Made by a program: the position numbers and the translations under genes
The notes under the pieces: generated by a model
What the model saw: only the letters and a program-made list of their open reading frames with translations
Told to the model about the DNA's origin: nothing
Databases searched by the model: none
From: Planctomycetaceae bacterium
GTDB lineage: Bacteria; Planctomycetota; UBA1135; GCA-002686595
Reading direction: 5' to 3'
Length of the DNA: 63,902 nt
NCBI GenBank assembly: GCA_016125265.1
Contig: WGMC01000027.1
Location: forward strand, 1 to 63,902
In this document: one piece after another, positions 18,075 through 26,764 of the stretch
How positions within the stretch are numbered: position 1 is the first letter of the stretch
Layout of the letters: the number at the start of each line of letters is the position of its first letter

Positions 18075-18824
18075 TTGGTGGCCAACGTGGCGCTTTTTCC
18101 CGCCGGCGGCTGGGAGCTCGCGGTTTCCCCCGCGGGCCTTTTGCGCCTCGCCGTGCACCTCCTGGTCGGCTGTCTTGCGCTCAACCTGTCGTTCACCGTT
18201 TGGCACGAAGCGGTGCACGGCACGGTGTTCCGCGGCGCCGCGGCGAACGGGGTCGTCGGTTGGCTCGGGGCGTTCCCCGCGCTGATTCCGTGGTTCACGA
18301 TCCGCCGCGGGCACCTCCTGCACCACGCGCACACCAACGACGTCGAGCGCGATCCCGACCAGTGGTTCCTGCGGGGTTCCATCTGGAGCCTGCCACTGCG
18401 CTACCCGGCCGGCATCCAGCGCACCCGGCGGCTGGTGGCGGCGAGCGGCCAACCGCGCTTCGAGCCGTGGCTCGACCGGGCGCAGTTGTTGCTCGCGCTG
18501 CTCGCCATGGGCGCCCTGGCGATTTTTCTGCATCCCCTGGTGCCGATCGTCTGTTGGATCCTGCCCAAGGGCATCGCCATGTGGGTGCACGCCTGGTACG
18601 TGAACGTGTTGCCGCACCGGGACTTGCCGGCGACGCGCTACCGCGACACACGCATCTTCCCGCTGCCGTGGCTGACGCCGTTCTTCGTGATGCACCAGTA
18701 CCACGGCCTGCACCACGCCTTTGCGTCCGTGCCTTGGCACCGCTACGGGCAGGCGTTCCGGGCCAAACGGCAGTTCTTGGAGGAGCGCGGCGCTCCGATC
18801 CGCACGGGAATCGGCCAGCGATGA
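18075..18824 (+). CDS. Fatty-acid desaturase/hydroxylase family, N-terminally interrupted
   Basis: Membrane di-iron oxygenase with all three histidine boxes: WHEAVHG (HxxxH), HLLHHAHTN (HxxHH) and HQYHGLHHAF (HxxHH), separated by pairs of membrane helices. It would introduce a double bond or hydroxyl into an acyl or carotenoid-like chain. The frame starts properly at ATG 17982 but is cut by TGA at 18066. What remains can begin at TTG 18075 (249 residues) or GTG 18078, which has GAGGG six bases upstream. All histidine boxes lie downstream of the stop, so a re-initiated product might keep the active site but lose part of the first helix. It overlaps the methyltransferase start by ATGA. Confidence 0.75.
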   Translation: MVANVALFPAGGWELAVSPAGLLRLAVHLLVGCLALNLSFTVWHEAVHGTVFRGAAANGVVGWLGAFPALIPWFTIRRGHLLHHAHTNDVERDPDQWFLRGSIWSLPLRYPAGIQRTRRLVAASGQPRFEPWLDRAQLLLALLAMGALAIFLHPLVPIVCWILPKGIAMWVHAWYVNVLPHRDLPATRYRDTRIFPLPWLTPFFVMHQYHGLHHAFASVPWHRYGQAFRAKRQFLEERGAPIRTGIGQR

Positions 18825-19801
18825 GCGCAGCGCCTCCGTTCGTGCGGGATGCTTCGACTCCCGCCGCGCTCGCCACCGAGCGGGTGAGTTGTTGTGTCTG
18901 CGGTCCGGCGCCGCGCGAGACTGTGGCGACGGCCTACGACTACGAGTACCAGAGTTCGCGCCAACCGTGGATCTACGTGCGCTGCTCGGGTTGTGGATTG
19001 GTGTTCCTGGAAGAGCGCCCGACCGCCGCCGAGCTGCCCCGCATCTACCCGCCGCACTACTACTCGTTCGACGAGGGCAAACGCAGCAATCCGCTGGTCG
19101 CGCACCTGCGCGGGCGACTCGAGGCCGGCAAGGCGCGCCAATTCGCCGAACACGTGGCCAAACCCGACGCGCGTGTCTTGGACGTGGGGTCCGGCGACGG
19201 GCGCTTCTTGGAGGTGCTCCGGCGTGCGGGCCCGCCGGGTTGGCGCCTCGAGGGGCTCGACATCGACAGCGGCGCGGTCGAGAGGGGGCGCGCCAAGGGC
19301 TTGACGATGCACCAGGCGCGGCTCGAGGACTTCGAAGGGCACCGTGAGGGGTACGACCTCATCGTCTTGATGCAAGTGCTCGAGCACGTCAGCGATCCGC
19401 GCGATACGTGTCGCCGCATCCGCCAGTTGCTCGCGCCGGGTGGGGTGTTCGCGATCGAGACGCCGGACGTGGCGGGATTCGACGAGCGGCTGTTTCGCGA
19501 CGGACTCTGGGGCGGGTACCACGTGCCGCGCCACTGGAACCTGTTCACGCCGGAGAATCTGTCGCGGCTGCTCGAGGAGGAAGGTTTCGAGACGGTGGAA
19601 AAGCGCCCGCTCGTCTCCACGTCGTTCTGGATCAACTCGCTGTACAACCGCGCGCTCGTAGCCGGCGCCGGACGGCGTGTGCTGCGGTTCCTCGACTACC
19701 AGAACCCGGTGCTGCTCGCGATCTTCCTGCCGCTCGAACGCCTGGCGATCGCGCTGGGCCGCCGCACCTCGAACCAACGCCTGGTAGCGCGCCGCGTGTA
19801 G
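18821..19801 (+). CDS. SAM-dependent methyltransferase with N-terminal zinc ribbon
   Basis: A 326-residue class I methyltransferase. The N-terminus holds two Cys pairs (CCVCGPAPRE and YVRCSGCGLVF), a zinc-ribbon pattern seen in C-methyltransferase-like enzymes and small-molecule methyltransferases acting on sugars or polyketides. Motif I is VLDVGSGDGRFLE (about 125-137), followed by EGLDIDSGAVE, LIVLMQVLEHVSDP and LLAPGGVFAIETPD. A C-terminal hydrophobic stretch (LLAIFLPLERLAIALG) could contact the membrane. The ATG overlaps the desaturase stop, so the pair may modify the same lipid; this is inference. Repeat locus B follows. Confidence 0.88.
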   Translation: MSAAPPFVRDASTPAALATERVSCCVCGPAPRETVATAYDYEYQSSRQPWIYVRCSGCGLVFLEERPTAAELPRIYPPHYYSFDEGKRSNPLVAHLRGRLEAGKARQFAEHVAKPDARVLDVGSGDGRFLEVLRRAGPPGWRLEGLDIDSGAVERGRAKGLTMHQARLEDFEGHREGYDLIVLMQVLEHVSDPRDTCRRIRQLLAPGGVFAIETPDVAGFDERLFRDGLWGGYHVPRHWNLFTPENLSRLLEEEGFETVEKRPLVSTSFWINSLYNRALVAGAGRRVLRFLDYQNPVLLAIFLPLERLAIALGRRTSNQRLVARRV

Positions 19802-20400
19802 GGCCGCGGATACGCCGCAGCGCCAACGGGGCGTCCCATAGTAGCCTGGGGCAACGCCCCCGGTTTGTCGGGAGGTGGACGCAAGGGCTGAGAGCCCGCC
19901 CCGATCCACGTTGCCATCGCAACGTGCCAACGGCATGGGCCGGGCTTTCAGCCCGGACCCGTATCCACCCACGTACCTGGGGCGTTGCCCCAGGCTACGA
20001 TCGAGCGGGGCGTTGCCCCTTCCGGACGGCCATACGTCGGTGAGAGATTCCAACGGCGTTGCGCGTCGCAAGACTCTTCGCGCGTTGGTTCGACGCGCCG
20101 CGCGTCGCACGACCCTCTGCGCGTTGGTTCGACGCGCTGCGCGTCGCAGAGCCTTCTGGAGCGCCAACGGCGCGACCGATAGTAGCCTGGGGCATCGCCC
20201 CAGGTTTGTCGGGAGGCGGATGCAAGGGCTGAAGGCCCGCCCCAACGCACGCCGCCATCGCAACGTGCCAACGGCATGGGCCGGGCCATCAGCCCGGACC
20301 CGTATCCACCCACGTACCTGGGGCGTTGCCCCAGGCTACGATCGGGCGGGGCGTTGCCCCTTCCGGACATCGTCCGCGGGGGCAGCGAGATCGCACGACG
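19802..20400. repeat. Three-hairpin repeat locus B (four arms) with a 39-bp core
   Basis: Arms alternate right-left-right-left. The 19-bp CCTGGGGC/GCCCCAGG hairpin occurs at 19845-19863, 19976-19994, 20186-20204 and 20317-20335 in alternating orientation. Each is flanked by a GGGCTT(T/C)CAGCCC-type hairpin and by a GGGGCGTTGCCCC or GCGCCAACGGCGC hairpin. Between the middle arms, about 2.5 copies of a 39-bp repeat containing GCGTTGGTTCGACGCG start at 20082 and 20121. It sits between convergent genes, and the last arm runs up to the strong terminator stem at 20416. Confidence 0.85.
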
Positions 20401-20415
20401 AGTTGGTGGGCACAC

Positions 20416-20466
20416 AAACGAGCTCGGGCCCGTGCCCCCGACGGGGGCACGGGCCCGAGCTCGTTT
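20416..20466 (-). terminator. 24-bp perfect hairpin terminator
   Basis: Bases 20416-20439 and 20443-20466 are perfect inverted complements around a 3-nt loop (GAC). The stem ends in AAACG/CGTTT, giving a short U-run on either strand. It lies 15 bp past the stop of the leftward gene ending at 20482, so it most likely ends that transcript and also shields it from the repeat side. Confidence 0.8.
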
Positions 20467-20481
20467 CCACGCGCGGATGTG

Positions 20482-22035
20482 TCAGCGCGTGCCGGTCAGC
20501 TTCGCGTAGCGGAAGAACACTTCCATGCACAGCACCATCAGCGAGGTGCTGTACACGCGGCCGCCGGACCAGCCCCACGGGCCGTTGGGGTCCCACGAGC
20601 CCTTGAAGCACCCATCCGTGCGCTGGTGCGGGATGATCTCGCGCTCCATCGCCTTCTGCCAGTCGTCCCAGTGGCGGTCGCCGATCTGGAACATGGCGTA
20701 GGTGCCGTAGTACCAGTAGTACATGTCGTTGGTGGAGCCGTCCTCGCTCCACTTCGGCGGCATGGCGCGCATCAAGTCGGCGCCGCGCATCAGCACCCCG
20801 TCCTTCGACAGGTCGAGGGGCTCGTCCAAACCGTTGGCGGCGAAGATGCGGCCGAGCACGGCGATCGAGGTCAGCGCCTCGGTCAGGTGACCGGGGTACT
20901 TGTCCTTGAGGTGAGGCGGACGCGCGGCGCCCGACGTGCGGCCACCCTGTTGGAAGGTGTACTCCGTGCGACCGGTGGTCTTGTCGGTCATCTCGTCAAA
21001 CCACGACACGGCACCGCGGAAGCCGCCCGCGTCCACCTTCAGGCCGCCGCTGTTGGCCGCAGCCAGCGCGAACACCATCCAACCCGTCACCGACGTGTCG
21101 TTGTCGTTGTTCGGGATCATGTCGTAGCGCCAACCCGAGTAGGGGTTCTGGGCACGGCTGATCAGGTTGATGGCCTTCTGGGCCGGAGCCCTCAGCAGGG
21201 GACGCTTGCCGGAGGTGTAGTAGGCCTCGCACAGGGCGATCGTGGCGATCGCGTGGTTGTACATGTACTCCTTGCCGACCTGCTCGCCGATCAGGCCCGA
21301 CTCCTGTTGCTGCTTGACCAGCCACTGGACGCCGTTGCTGATGACGTCCTTGTACTGGCCGTCGTTCAGCGTGTCGCCGTAACCCAGGAAGGCGAGCAGG
21401 GCCAGACCCGTCACACCCACGTCGTGCAGGGCCTCGCCGGGGCCGTCCGAGAGCGGCTGGCCGGGCTTCTTGCACTCGACCATGAAGTTGTCGCAGTCCC
21501 AGTAACCCGCCGAGTTCTGGTGGTCCTTGAGCCACTCCAAGCCGTCGGCGATGGCCTGGGCGACGGGCGCCTTGACCTTGGCCCGCCCGCCGCGTCGCCC
21601 GCCCCGGGTTCCGCCACCACCGCCGCCGCCGATGCCGATCTCGGTGTTGGCGTTGTTGGGGTTGTCGAAGGGCATGTCCTCTTCGACCGGGTCATCGACG
21701 ACGGTCTCGTCGACGATCGTCTCGACGATCACCGGGTCGACGATCTCGACCTCCTCGATCTCCTCCGGTTCCGGCGGGGGCGGTTCTTCGAACTCCTCGA
21801 TGGGCGGCGCTTCGATCTTCGCCGTCAGCTCCTTCACCGGCTCCTCGTTGAACAGGTTCCAGGGCACCAGGTTCAAGAGGAACAGCGCCAAGAGGTGCAC
21901 CACCACCGCCACTGCCAGGTAGGGGGCCCGGCCGAGCCAGTCGTAGAGCACGTCGTTGAACGAGCGCTCTTCTTCCCACGACTTCGGCATCGTGGTGGTG
22001 ATCTGGATGTCCTGGAAGTCCTTCGCGTCGCTCAT
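20482..22035 (-). CDS. TonB-like N-terminus fused to alpha-toroid repeat protein
   Basis: A 517-residue inner-membrane protein. Residues 1-37 are cytoplasmic and 38-58 form one helix. A Pro/Glu-rich TonB-like linker (about 68-125, with IEEFEEPPPPEPEEIEEV) and a Gly-run (about 136-144) lead into a long helical domain. That domain has repeated blocks such as GLEWLKDHQNSAGYWD, GVQWLVKQQQESGLIG and ISRAQNPYSGWRYD, the pattern of prenyltransferase/squalene-oxidase repeats. Such exported alpha-toroid proteins are frequent in Planctomycetota; function is unknown and no DxDD cyclase motif is seen. Preceded by a TATGAT -10-like hexamer (22259-22264) and about 215 nt of leader. Confidence 0.88.
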   Translation of the reverse strand: MSDAKDFQDIQITTTMPKSWEEERSFNDVLYDWLGRAPYLAVAVVVHLLALFLLNLVPWNLFNEEPVKELTAKIEAPPIEEFEEPPPPEPEEIEEVEIVDPVIVETIVDETVVDDPVEEDMPFDNPNNANTEIGIGGGGGGGTRGGRRGGRAKVKAPVAQAIADGLEWLKDHQNSAGYWDCDNFMVECKKPGQPLSDGPGEALHDVGVTGLALLAFLGYGDTLNDGQYKDVISNGVQWLVKQQQESGLIGEQVGKEYMYNHAIATIALCEAYYTSGKRPLLRAPAQKAINLISRAQNPYSGWRYDMIPNNDNDTSVTGWMVFALAAANSGGLKVDAGGFRGAVSWFDEMTDKTTGRTEYTFQQGGRTSGAARPPHLKDKYPGHLTEALTSIAVLGRIFAANGLDEPLDLSKDGVLMRGADLMRAMPPKWSEDGSTNDMYYWYYGTYAMFQIGDRHWDDWQKAMEREIIPHQRTDGCFKGSWDPNGPWGWSGGRVYSTSLMVLCMEVFFRYAKLTGTR

Positions 22036-22258
22036 CGCGGATTCCGGTTCGGCCCGCTGGGGCCGCTCAAGAGGAGAGAAAGGGTCGTGCGGGGGGGGAC
22101 GTAACGTGGCGAAACGTGCCTGGCGGGGCCCCCGGCAGGCGGCCGGGGGGTACTCCCCAGGCCCAGGGCGGGAACGCAGGGGAAGCCAGCCGGTTCAAAT
22201 GGTTGCCGGGAGCCCCGGTTCGGCCCGGAGACGCCAGTGGGGACTGGCGGGGGGTGGG

Positions 22259-22264
22259 ATCATA
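22259..22264 (-). promoter_or_regulatory. -10-like element (TATGAT), alpha-toroid gene
   Basis: On the minus strand TATGAT lies about 220 nt before the ATG at 22035, just past the 3' end of the parvulin gene at 22300. No convincing -35 is seen. The implied leader is long and G+C-rich with several short inverted repeats; I recognised no riboswitch in it. Confidence 0.35.
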
Positions 22265-22299
22265 GCGGCGCTCCCCCCCGGGCGCCCGTTCGGAATGGA

Positions 22300-23412
22300 T
22301 CAGCTCCGCGTCCGAGGCGGGGCGGGCCCCCACACCGGGTGCACCCAGATGTGGGAGGTGTTCATCAGGCGTTGTCCGGCCTGGTCGATCGTCAGGCGGT
22401 CCGAGCGCTCGAGGAGCTGGTCCCGCAGGGTGCGCTGGGTCGCCGCCTCGGTGAACGGCGGGGCGGGGGTGCCGCCCGAGCGGCCCAGCAGCTTGGCGAC
22501 CCGGTAGCCCATCAGGTCCCCGCGCTCGCCGAACAGCGGGCGCACGGGGGAAAGGTCCCCGGGTTTCGCCTTGAGCGCGAAGCCCGCCAGCTCGGGGTCG
22601 GCGATTTGGTCGGCGCGGACCGGGGCGAGGGCCCCGCCGCGTTCGCGGGCCGTGTAGCCGTACTCGCGCACCAGCTCGGCGAAGTCCTTGCCGGCCAGGG
22701 CCTCGCCGCGCAGCTCCTCGGCCAGCGATCTGGCCGCCTCGGGGCCCCCGGCGGCGGCGCTCAGCAGGTCCAGCACCGCGAACTCCACGTCGGGCGGCGA
22801 TCCAAGCACGTCGCGGCTTTGCACGTAGGCCGCGGCCAACCGGCTGGGCCGCAGGTACCGGTCCACGCTCGGACGCCGGCCAGCACCGCCGGAGCGCCCC
22901 GTCACGGTCTCCATCCAGACGCTCTCGTACATCTCCGAGACCATCTCGCGATCCTCGCGCAGGGGGTCCGAACCCCGCTCCCGCAGGCGTTCGGCGTACT
23001 CGAGCGCGCCGAACGGCCGGCGCTGGTCCTCCAGGATGGAGCGCACCACGCGCCGCACGTCCTCGTCCGCCAGGCCCATCTCGGCGCCGCCCTGGGCCTG
23101 GACGCGGCGCACGACGAAGTTTTGCACGATCTGGGCTGATGCTCGCTGCAGGGCGGCCTGGTCGCTGCGGTCGATGCGGCCCAGTTGGGCGAGCAGCGTC
23201 TCGTCGATCGCCGCGAACGTCACCGCGCGGTCGTCCACGGTCGCGGCGACGCCGTCGAAGAGCTGGAAACCCGCCGGCCTCGGGGGGACCGCGGGTCCCG
23301 GTACAGGCTGGGGGGCGGTCTGGGCCCGGCTGGCCGGCGCCAGAGGCAGCGCGCCGATCACCAGGGCCAACGCGGCGAAAAGAGGCGGGGGTCGACGTCG
23401 GGCGGCGCGCAT
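22300..23412 (-). CDS. Exported parvulin-type peptidyl-prolyl isomerase (SurA/PrsA-like)
   Basis: A 370-residue protein with a basic start, hydrophobic signal and cleavage after PASRAQT. The N-terminal helical chaperone-like part (VDDRAVTFAAIDETLLAQL, IVQNFVVRRVQAQGG, MVSEMYESVWME) and the C-terminal rotamase part (GKDFAELVREYGYTARERGG, then FALKAKPGDLSPVRPLFGERGDLMGYRV) match the SurA/PpiC plan. It should help outer-membrane or secreted proteins fold in the periplasm. The ATG shares one base with the TGA of mfd (TGATG), which makes it the third gene of the rnc-mfd operon, an unusual partner for DNA-repair genes. Confidence 0.85.
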   Translation of the reverse strand: MRAARRRPPPLFAALALVIGALPLAPASRAQTAPQPVPGPAVPPRPAGFQLFDGVAATVDDRAVTFAAIDETLLAQLGRIDRSDQAALQRASAQIVQNFVVRRVQAQGGAEMGLADEDVRRVVRSILEDQRRPFGALEYAERLRERGSDPLREDREMVSEMYESVWMETVTGRSGGAGRRPSVDRYLRPSRLAAAYVQSRDVLGSPPDVEFAVLDLLSAAAGGPEAARSLAEELRGEALAGKDFAELVREYGYTARERGGALAPVRADQIADPELAGFALKAKPGDLSPVRPLFGERGDLMGYRVAKLLGRSGGTPAPPFTEAATQRTLRDQLLERSDRLTIDQAGQRLMNTSHIWVHPVWGPAPPRTRS

Positions 23413-26400
23413 CAGGCGCCTATGGTCGAGCGCGCGTCGCTCTGGTGCAAGAGCCCTTCGAGCCAAGCGAGCGCCGCGGCCGGCTCGCGCACCTTCTCGG
23501 GCAGCACCAGGAGGGCCACACCGGCGCGCAGGGGGCGCAGCTCCACCCGGCGCCCGCCGAGCAGCCCCTCGAGGGCCACCCTGTCGCCGAACTCCAAGAG
23601 ATAACTGTCCCCGCGGAATGCGACGCGCCGCACGGAGTGGCTCACGAGTGGCCCCCGCAGCGCGAAGAGGCGCAGCAGCTCCATGGCCTCGGGCGGCACA
23701 CGCCCGAAGCGGTCGCGGAGCTCGGCCGCGGCCGCCTTGGCGTCCGCCGGCGAGCGGATGCCGTCGAAGGTGCGCAGGAGGCCGAGGCGCTCGTCCGCCG
23801 ACGGCACCCAGGTTTCGGGCAAGAACGCGCGGATGCCGAGTTCGAGTTCCACCGAATCCTGGTCCATGCCCAGGTCGGCGCCCGAGCCCATGCCGACGGG
23901 CGCCAGACCCTCGACGGTCGAGGCACCGCTCTGCAGCCGTTCGATGGTGGCTTTGAGCAACCGGCAGTACATGTCGTAACCGATCGCCGCGATGTGCCCC
24001 GACTGCTCCGCGCCCAGCAGATTGCCCGCGCCGCGGATCTCGAGGTCCTTCATCGAGATCTGGAATCCCGCGCCGAGGTGCGACAGCTCCTCGAGCGCCT
24101 TGATGCGGTCGCGCGCGGCGCCGCGCAGGGGCCGGCCGCGGTCGAGCAACAGATAACACCAGGCCTGCTGCTGGCCGCGGCCCACACGTCCGCGCAGTTG
24201 GTGCAGTTCCGCGAGGCCGAATCGATCCGCTTCGTCGATCAGGATCGTGCCCGCGGCAGGAATGTCGATGCCGTTCTCGATGATCGTGGTGGAGACCAGC
24301 ACATCCGCGTCGCCGTGCGAGAAGCGCGCCATCACGCGGGCGAGTTCGTGCGGCTCCATCTGGCCGTGGCCTACCGCGAACGAGCACTCCGGCACCAACT
24401 TCTCGAGGTCCGCCGCGAATCGATCGATGCTGGACACGCGGTTGTGCAGATAGAAGACCTTCCCGCCGCGCGCCTTCTCGCGCAGGATCACGTCGCGGAT
24501 GACCTTCTTCTCGTCGTTGTGGCCGATGATCGTCTCGACTTCCTGTCGGCCCTTGGGCGGCATGGTCAGGGCCGAGATGTCGCGCACACCCGACAGCGAC
24601 ATGTGCAAGGTGCGCGGGATCGGCGTGGCGGTCATCGTCAGCACGTCGACCTGGGCGCGCAGGTGCTTCAGGTGTTCCTTGTGCTTGACGCCGAAGCGCT
24701 GTTCTTCGTCGATGACCACCAGCCCCAGACGCGTAAAGGTCACGTCCTTCGAGAGGATGCGGTGGGTGCCGATCAGGATGTCCACACGGCCGCCGGCGGT
24801 GGCGGAGAGCAGCTCGCGCGCTTCCTTCGGCGACGTGAGGCGGCTGATCTCCTCGATGCGCACTGGGAAACCCAGCATGCGGCGACGGAAGGTTTCGAGG
24901 TGTTGCTCGCAGAGCACGGTCGTCGGCACCAAAACCGCCACCTGCCCGCCCGCCGCGACCACGCGGAACGCGGCGCGCATGGCCACTTCGGTCTTGCCGA
25001 AGCCCACGTCGCCGCACAGCAGCCGGTCCATGGGCCGCCCGCCGGTCAGGTCGGCGCTGATCTCGGTGGTCGCCGTCGCCTGGTCGGGTGTGTCCTCGAA
25101 AGGGAACGCGTCGAGCATCTCCTGCACGAGTTCCGCGCCCTCGCTCCAAGCCGGCCGCTTGCGCGTCTCGCGCAGCGCCTGCAGTTCGAGCAGGTCCCCG
25201 GCCAGGTCCACGAGGGCGCGCTCGACCTTCTCCTTGCGGCGCCGGAAGCTCTGGCTGCCGATCTTGTCGAGGGGCGGCGCCGCGTTGCCCGTGCCGATGT
25301 ACCGCTGCACGAGGTCCACGCGCGTGGCGGGCACGTAGAGCGCCACTTCGTCGGCGAACTCGAGGTAGAGGTGCTCCTCCTCGCCGTGGCCGCGCGCCAT
25401 GCGCACCAGGCCGCGGTAGAGCGCCAGGCCATGCACCGCGTGCACGACGAGGTCGCCGACCTTCAACTCGAAGAAGGAGCGCAGCGCGCGCACGCGGTGG
25501 GGGGTGCGCTCCGCCTGGCGACGCTCGACGGACGCGAGGCCCGCCAGTTCGTGGTGCCCGACCACCACTAGGTTCGCGCCGAGCAAGCGGAATCCCTTGT
25601 GGAGGTTGCCCTCGTGCAGCCCGACGGCCGCGAGCGCGGGATCGGCGTCGCGCAGGCGGTCCGCGAGGCGGTGGCGCTCCACTTCGCTGCGGCAGTAGAC
25701 GTGCACCGACTGGCCCGCCTGCACCAGCGCGGCGAGCTCCGCCGGCGCGCGTTCGAGTCCCACCGCGAGGCCCTGCACGGAACGCGTTTCGAAACTGACG
25801 CCGGGCGCCGGCAGGCTCTGCAGCGTGAGGCGGCGACGGCGGGTGAACTCGGCGCGCTCGAGGTCGAGGGCGCGCACGTGGGCGCTCGAGCGCACCGCCA
25901 GCCCCTGGCGCTGGTCCGCGAGCCGCAACGGCTCCACTTCGACGATGCGTGTTTCGAGGGACACCATCGCGCTCGGCAGCACCCCGCGCCCGTCCTCCAC
26001 TCCGCCCGCGTCCGCGGCGAGGCACACCGAAAGGCGCGGCACGGACTCGATCGAACGCTGCGTTTCGGGATCGAAGCTCCGCAGCGATTCGATTTCGGCG
26101 TCGAAGAGTTCGATCCGCAGCGGCAGTTCGCTGGCAAACGGATAGACGTCGAGGATGTCGCCGCGCAGCGAGAGTTCGCCGGGGCGCTCGGCGAGGGGCT
26201 GGCGCGTGTACCCCGCGGTGACGAGGCGCGCGAGCAGGTCGTCGGCGTCGAGCCGCTGCCCCGTCTCGAGGTGCAAGAAGCGACCCTCCAGGTCCTGCGG
26301 TGCCGGCAGCGGTTGCAGGAGGGACAGTTGTGAGGCGAGGGTCACCCGCGGGCGGCGTTCCTCGGGGCCCGCGAAGGCCTGGGCGAAGGCCAAGCGTTTG

Positions 26401-26735
26401 CGCACGCCGTCGCCGCCCATGCCGCCCTCGTCCCGGGCCGGCAGGACGAAGGGCACGAGTCCAAACGCTTCGAGGTCGTCCTCGAGCGCGGCGACCTCGG
26501 GCTCGGTCGAACACACGATCAGCCAGTCGCCCCCGAGGCGCCGGACCAGGTTCACCAGCACCAGACCCTGCGCCGAACCCCACAGGCTGCCGGCGGCGAC
26601 GTCGCGGCTGCGCCCCAGCGCGCGCACCAGACTCTCGAAGGGGGCGTGGCCGTCGAGGTCGGAGGGCGCCATGCGTTGTGGCACCGTCGGTTGTGGCACC
26701 GTCTCGATCGCTCCCGGCTCGCGCGCTTCTTTCAT
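23412..26735 (-). CDS. mfd: Transcription-repair coupling factor Mfd
   Basis: A 1107-residue translocase that removes RNA polymerase stalled at DNA damage and recruits UvrA. A UvrB-homology region is at about 20-330 (with LSLRGDILDVYPF and LPLRIELFDAEIESLR). The CarD-like polymerase-binding module is FFELKVGDLVVHAVHGLALYRG. The helicase core has Walker A LLCGDVGFGKTEVAMRAAF, DEEQ in VVIDEEQRFGVKHKE, TATPIPRTL and the RecG-like ENGIDIPAAGTILID...QLRGRVGRG block. A TRCF domain closes the protein. Length is normal. The start is uncertain among ATGs at 26756, 26735 and 26672; 26735 was taken. It lies 29 bp after rnc. Confidence 0.95.
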   Translation of the reverse strand: MKEAREPGAIETVPQPTVPQRMAPSDLDGHAPFESLVRALGRSRDVAAGSLWGSAQGLVLVNLVRRLGGDWLIVCSTEPEVAALEDDLEAFGLVPFVLPARDEGGMGGDGVRKRLAFAQAFAGPEERRPRVTLASQLSLLQPLPAPQDLEGRFLHLETGQRLDADDLLARLVTAGYTRQPLAERPGELSLRGDILDVYPFASELPLRIELFDAEIESLRSFDPETQRSIESVPRLSVCLAADAGGVEDGRGVLPSAMVSLETRIVEVEPLRLADQRQGLAVRSSAHVRALDLERAEFTRRRRLTLQSLPAPGVSFETRSVQGLAVGLERAPAELAALVQAGQSVHVYCRSEVERHRLADRLRDADPALAAVGLHEGNLHKGFRLLGANLVVVGHHELAGLASVERRQAERTPHRVRALRSFFELKVGDLVVHAVHGLALYRGLVRMARGHGEEEHLYLEFADEVALYVPATRVDLVQRYIGTGNAAPPLDKIGSQSFRRRKEKVERALVDLAGDLLELQALRETRKRPAWSEGAELVQEMLDAFPFEDTPDQATATTEISADLTGGRPMDRLLCGDVGFGKTEVAMRAAFRVVAAGGQVAVLVPTTVLCEQHLETFRRRMLGFPVRIEEISRLTSPKEARELLSATAGGRVDILIGTHRILSKDVTFTRLGLVVIDEEQRFGVKHKEHLKHLRAQVDVLTMTATPIPRTLHMSLSGVRDISALTMPPKGRQEVETIIGHNDEKKVIRDVILREKARGGKVFYLHNRVSSIDRFAADLEKLVPECSFAVGHGQMEPHELARVMARFSHGDADVLVSTTIIENGIDIPAAGTILIDEADRFGLAELHQLRGRVGRGQQQAWCYLLLDRGRPLRGAARDRIKALEELSHLGAGFQISMKDLEIRGAGNLLGAEQSGHIAAIGYDMYCRLLKATIERLQSGASTVEGLAPVGMGSGADLGMDQDSVELELGIRAFLPETWVPSADERLGLLRTFDGIRSPADAKAAAAELRDRFGRVPPEAMELLRLFALRGPLVSHSVRRVAFRGDSYLLEFGDRVALEGLLGGRRVELRPLRAGVALLVLPEKVREPAAALAWLEGLLHQSDARSTIGA

Positions 26736-26764
26736 TCTTTGGCGCCCCGCGGGCATCCAGGCGG

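Noticed and set aside
22170..22260. tRNA-like GGTTCAAAT (T-loop-like) sequence
   Set aside because: No 5-bp T-stem, anticodon arm or acceptor pairing can be built around it.
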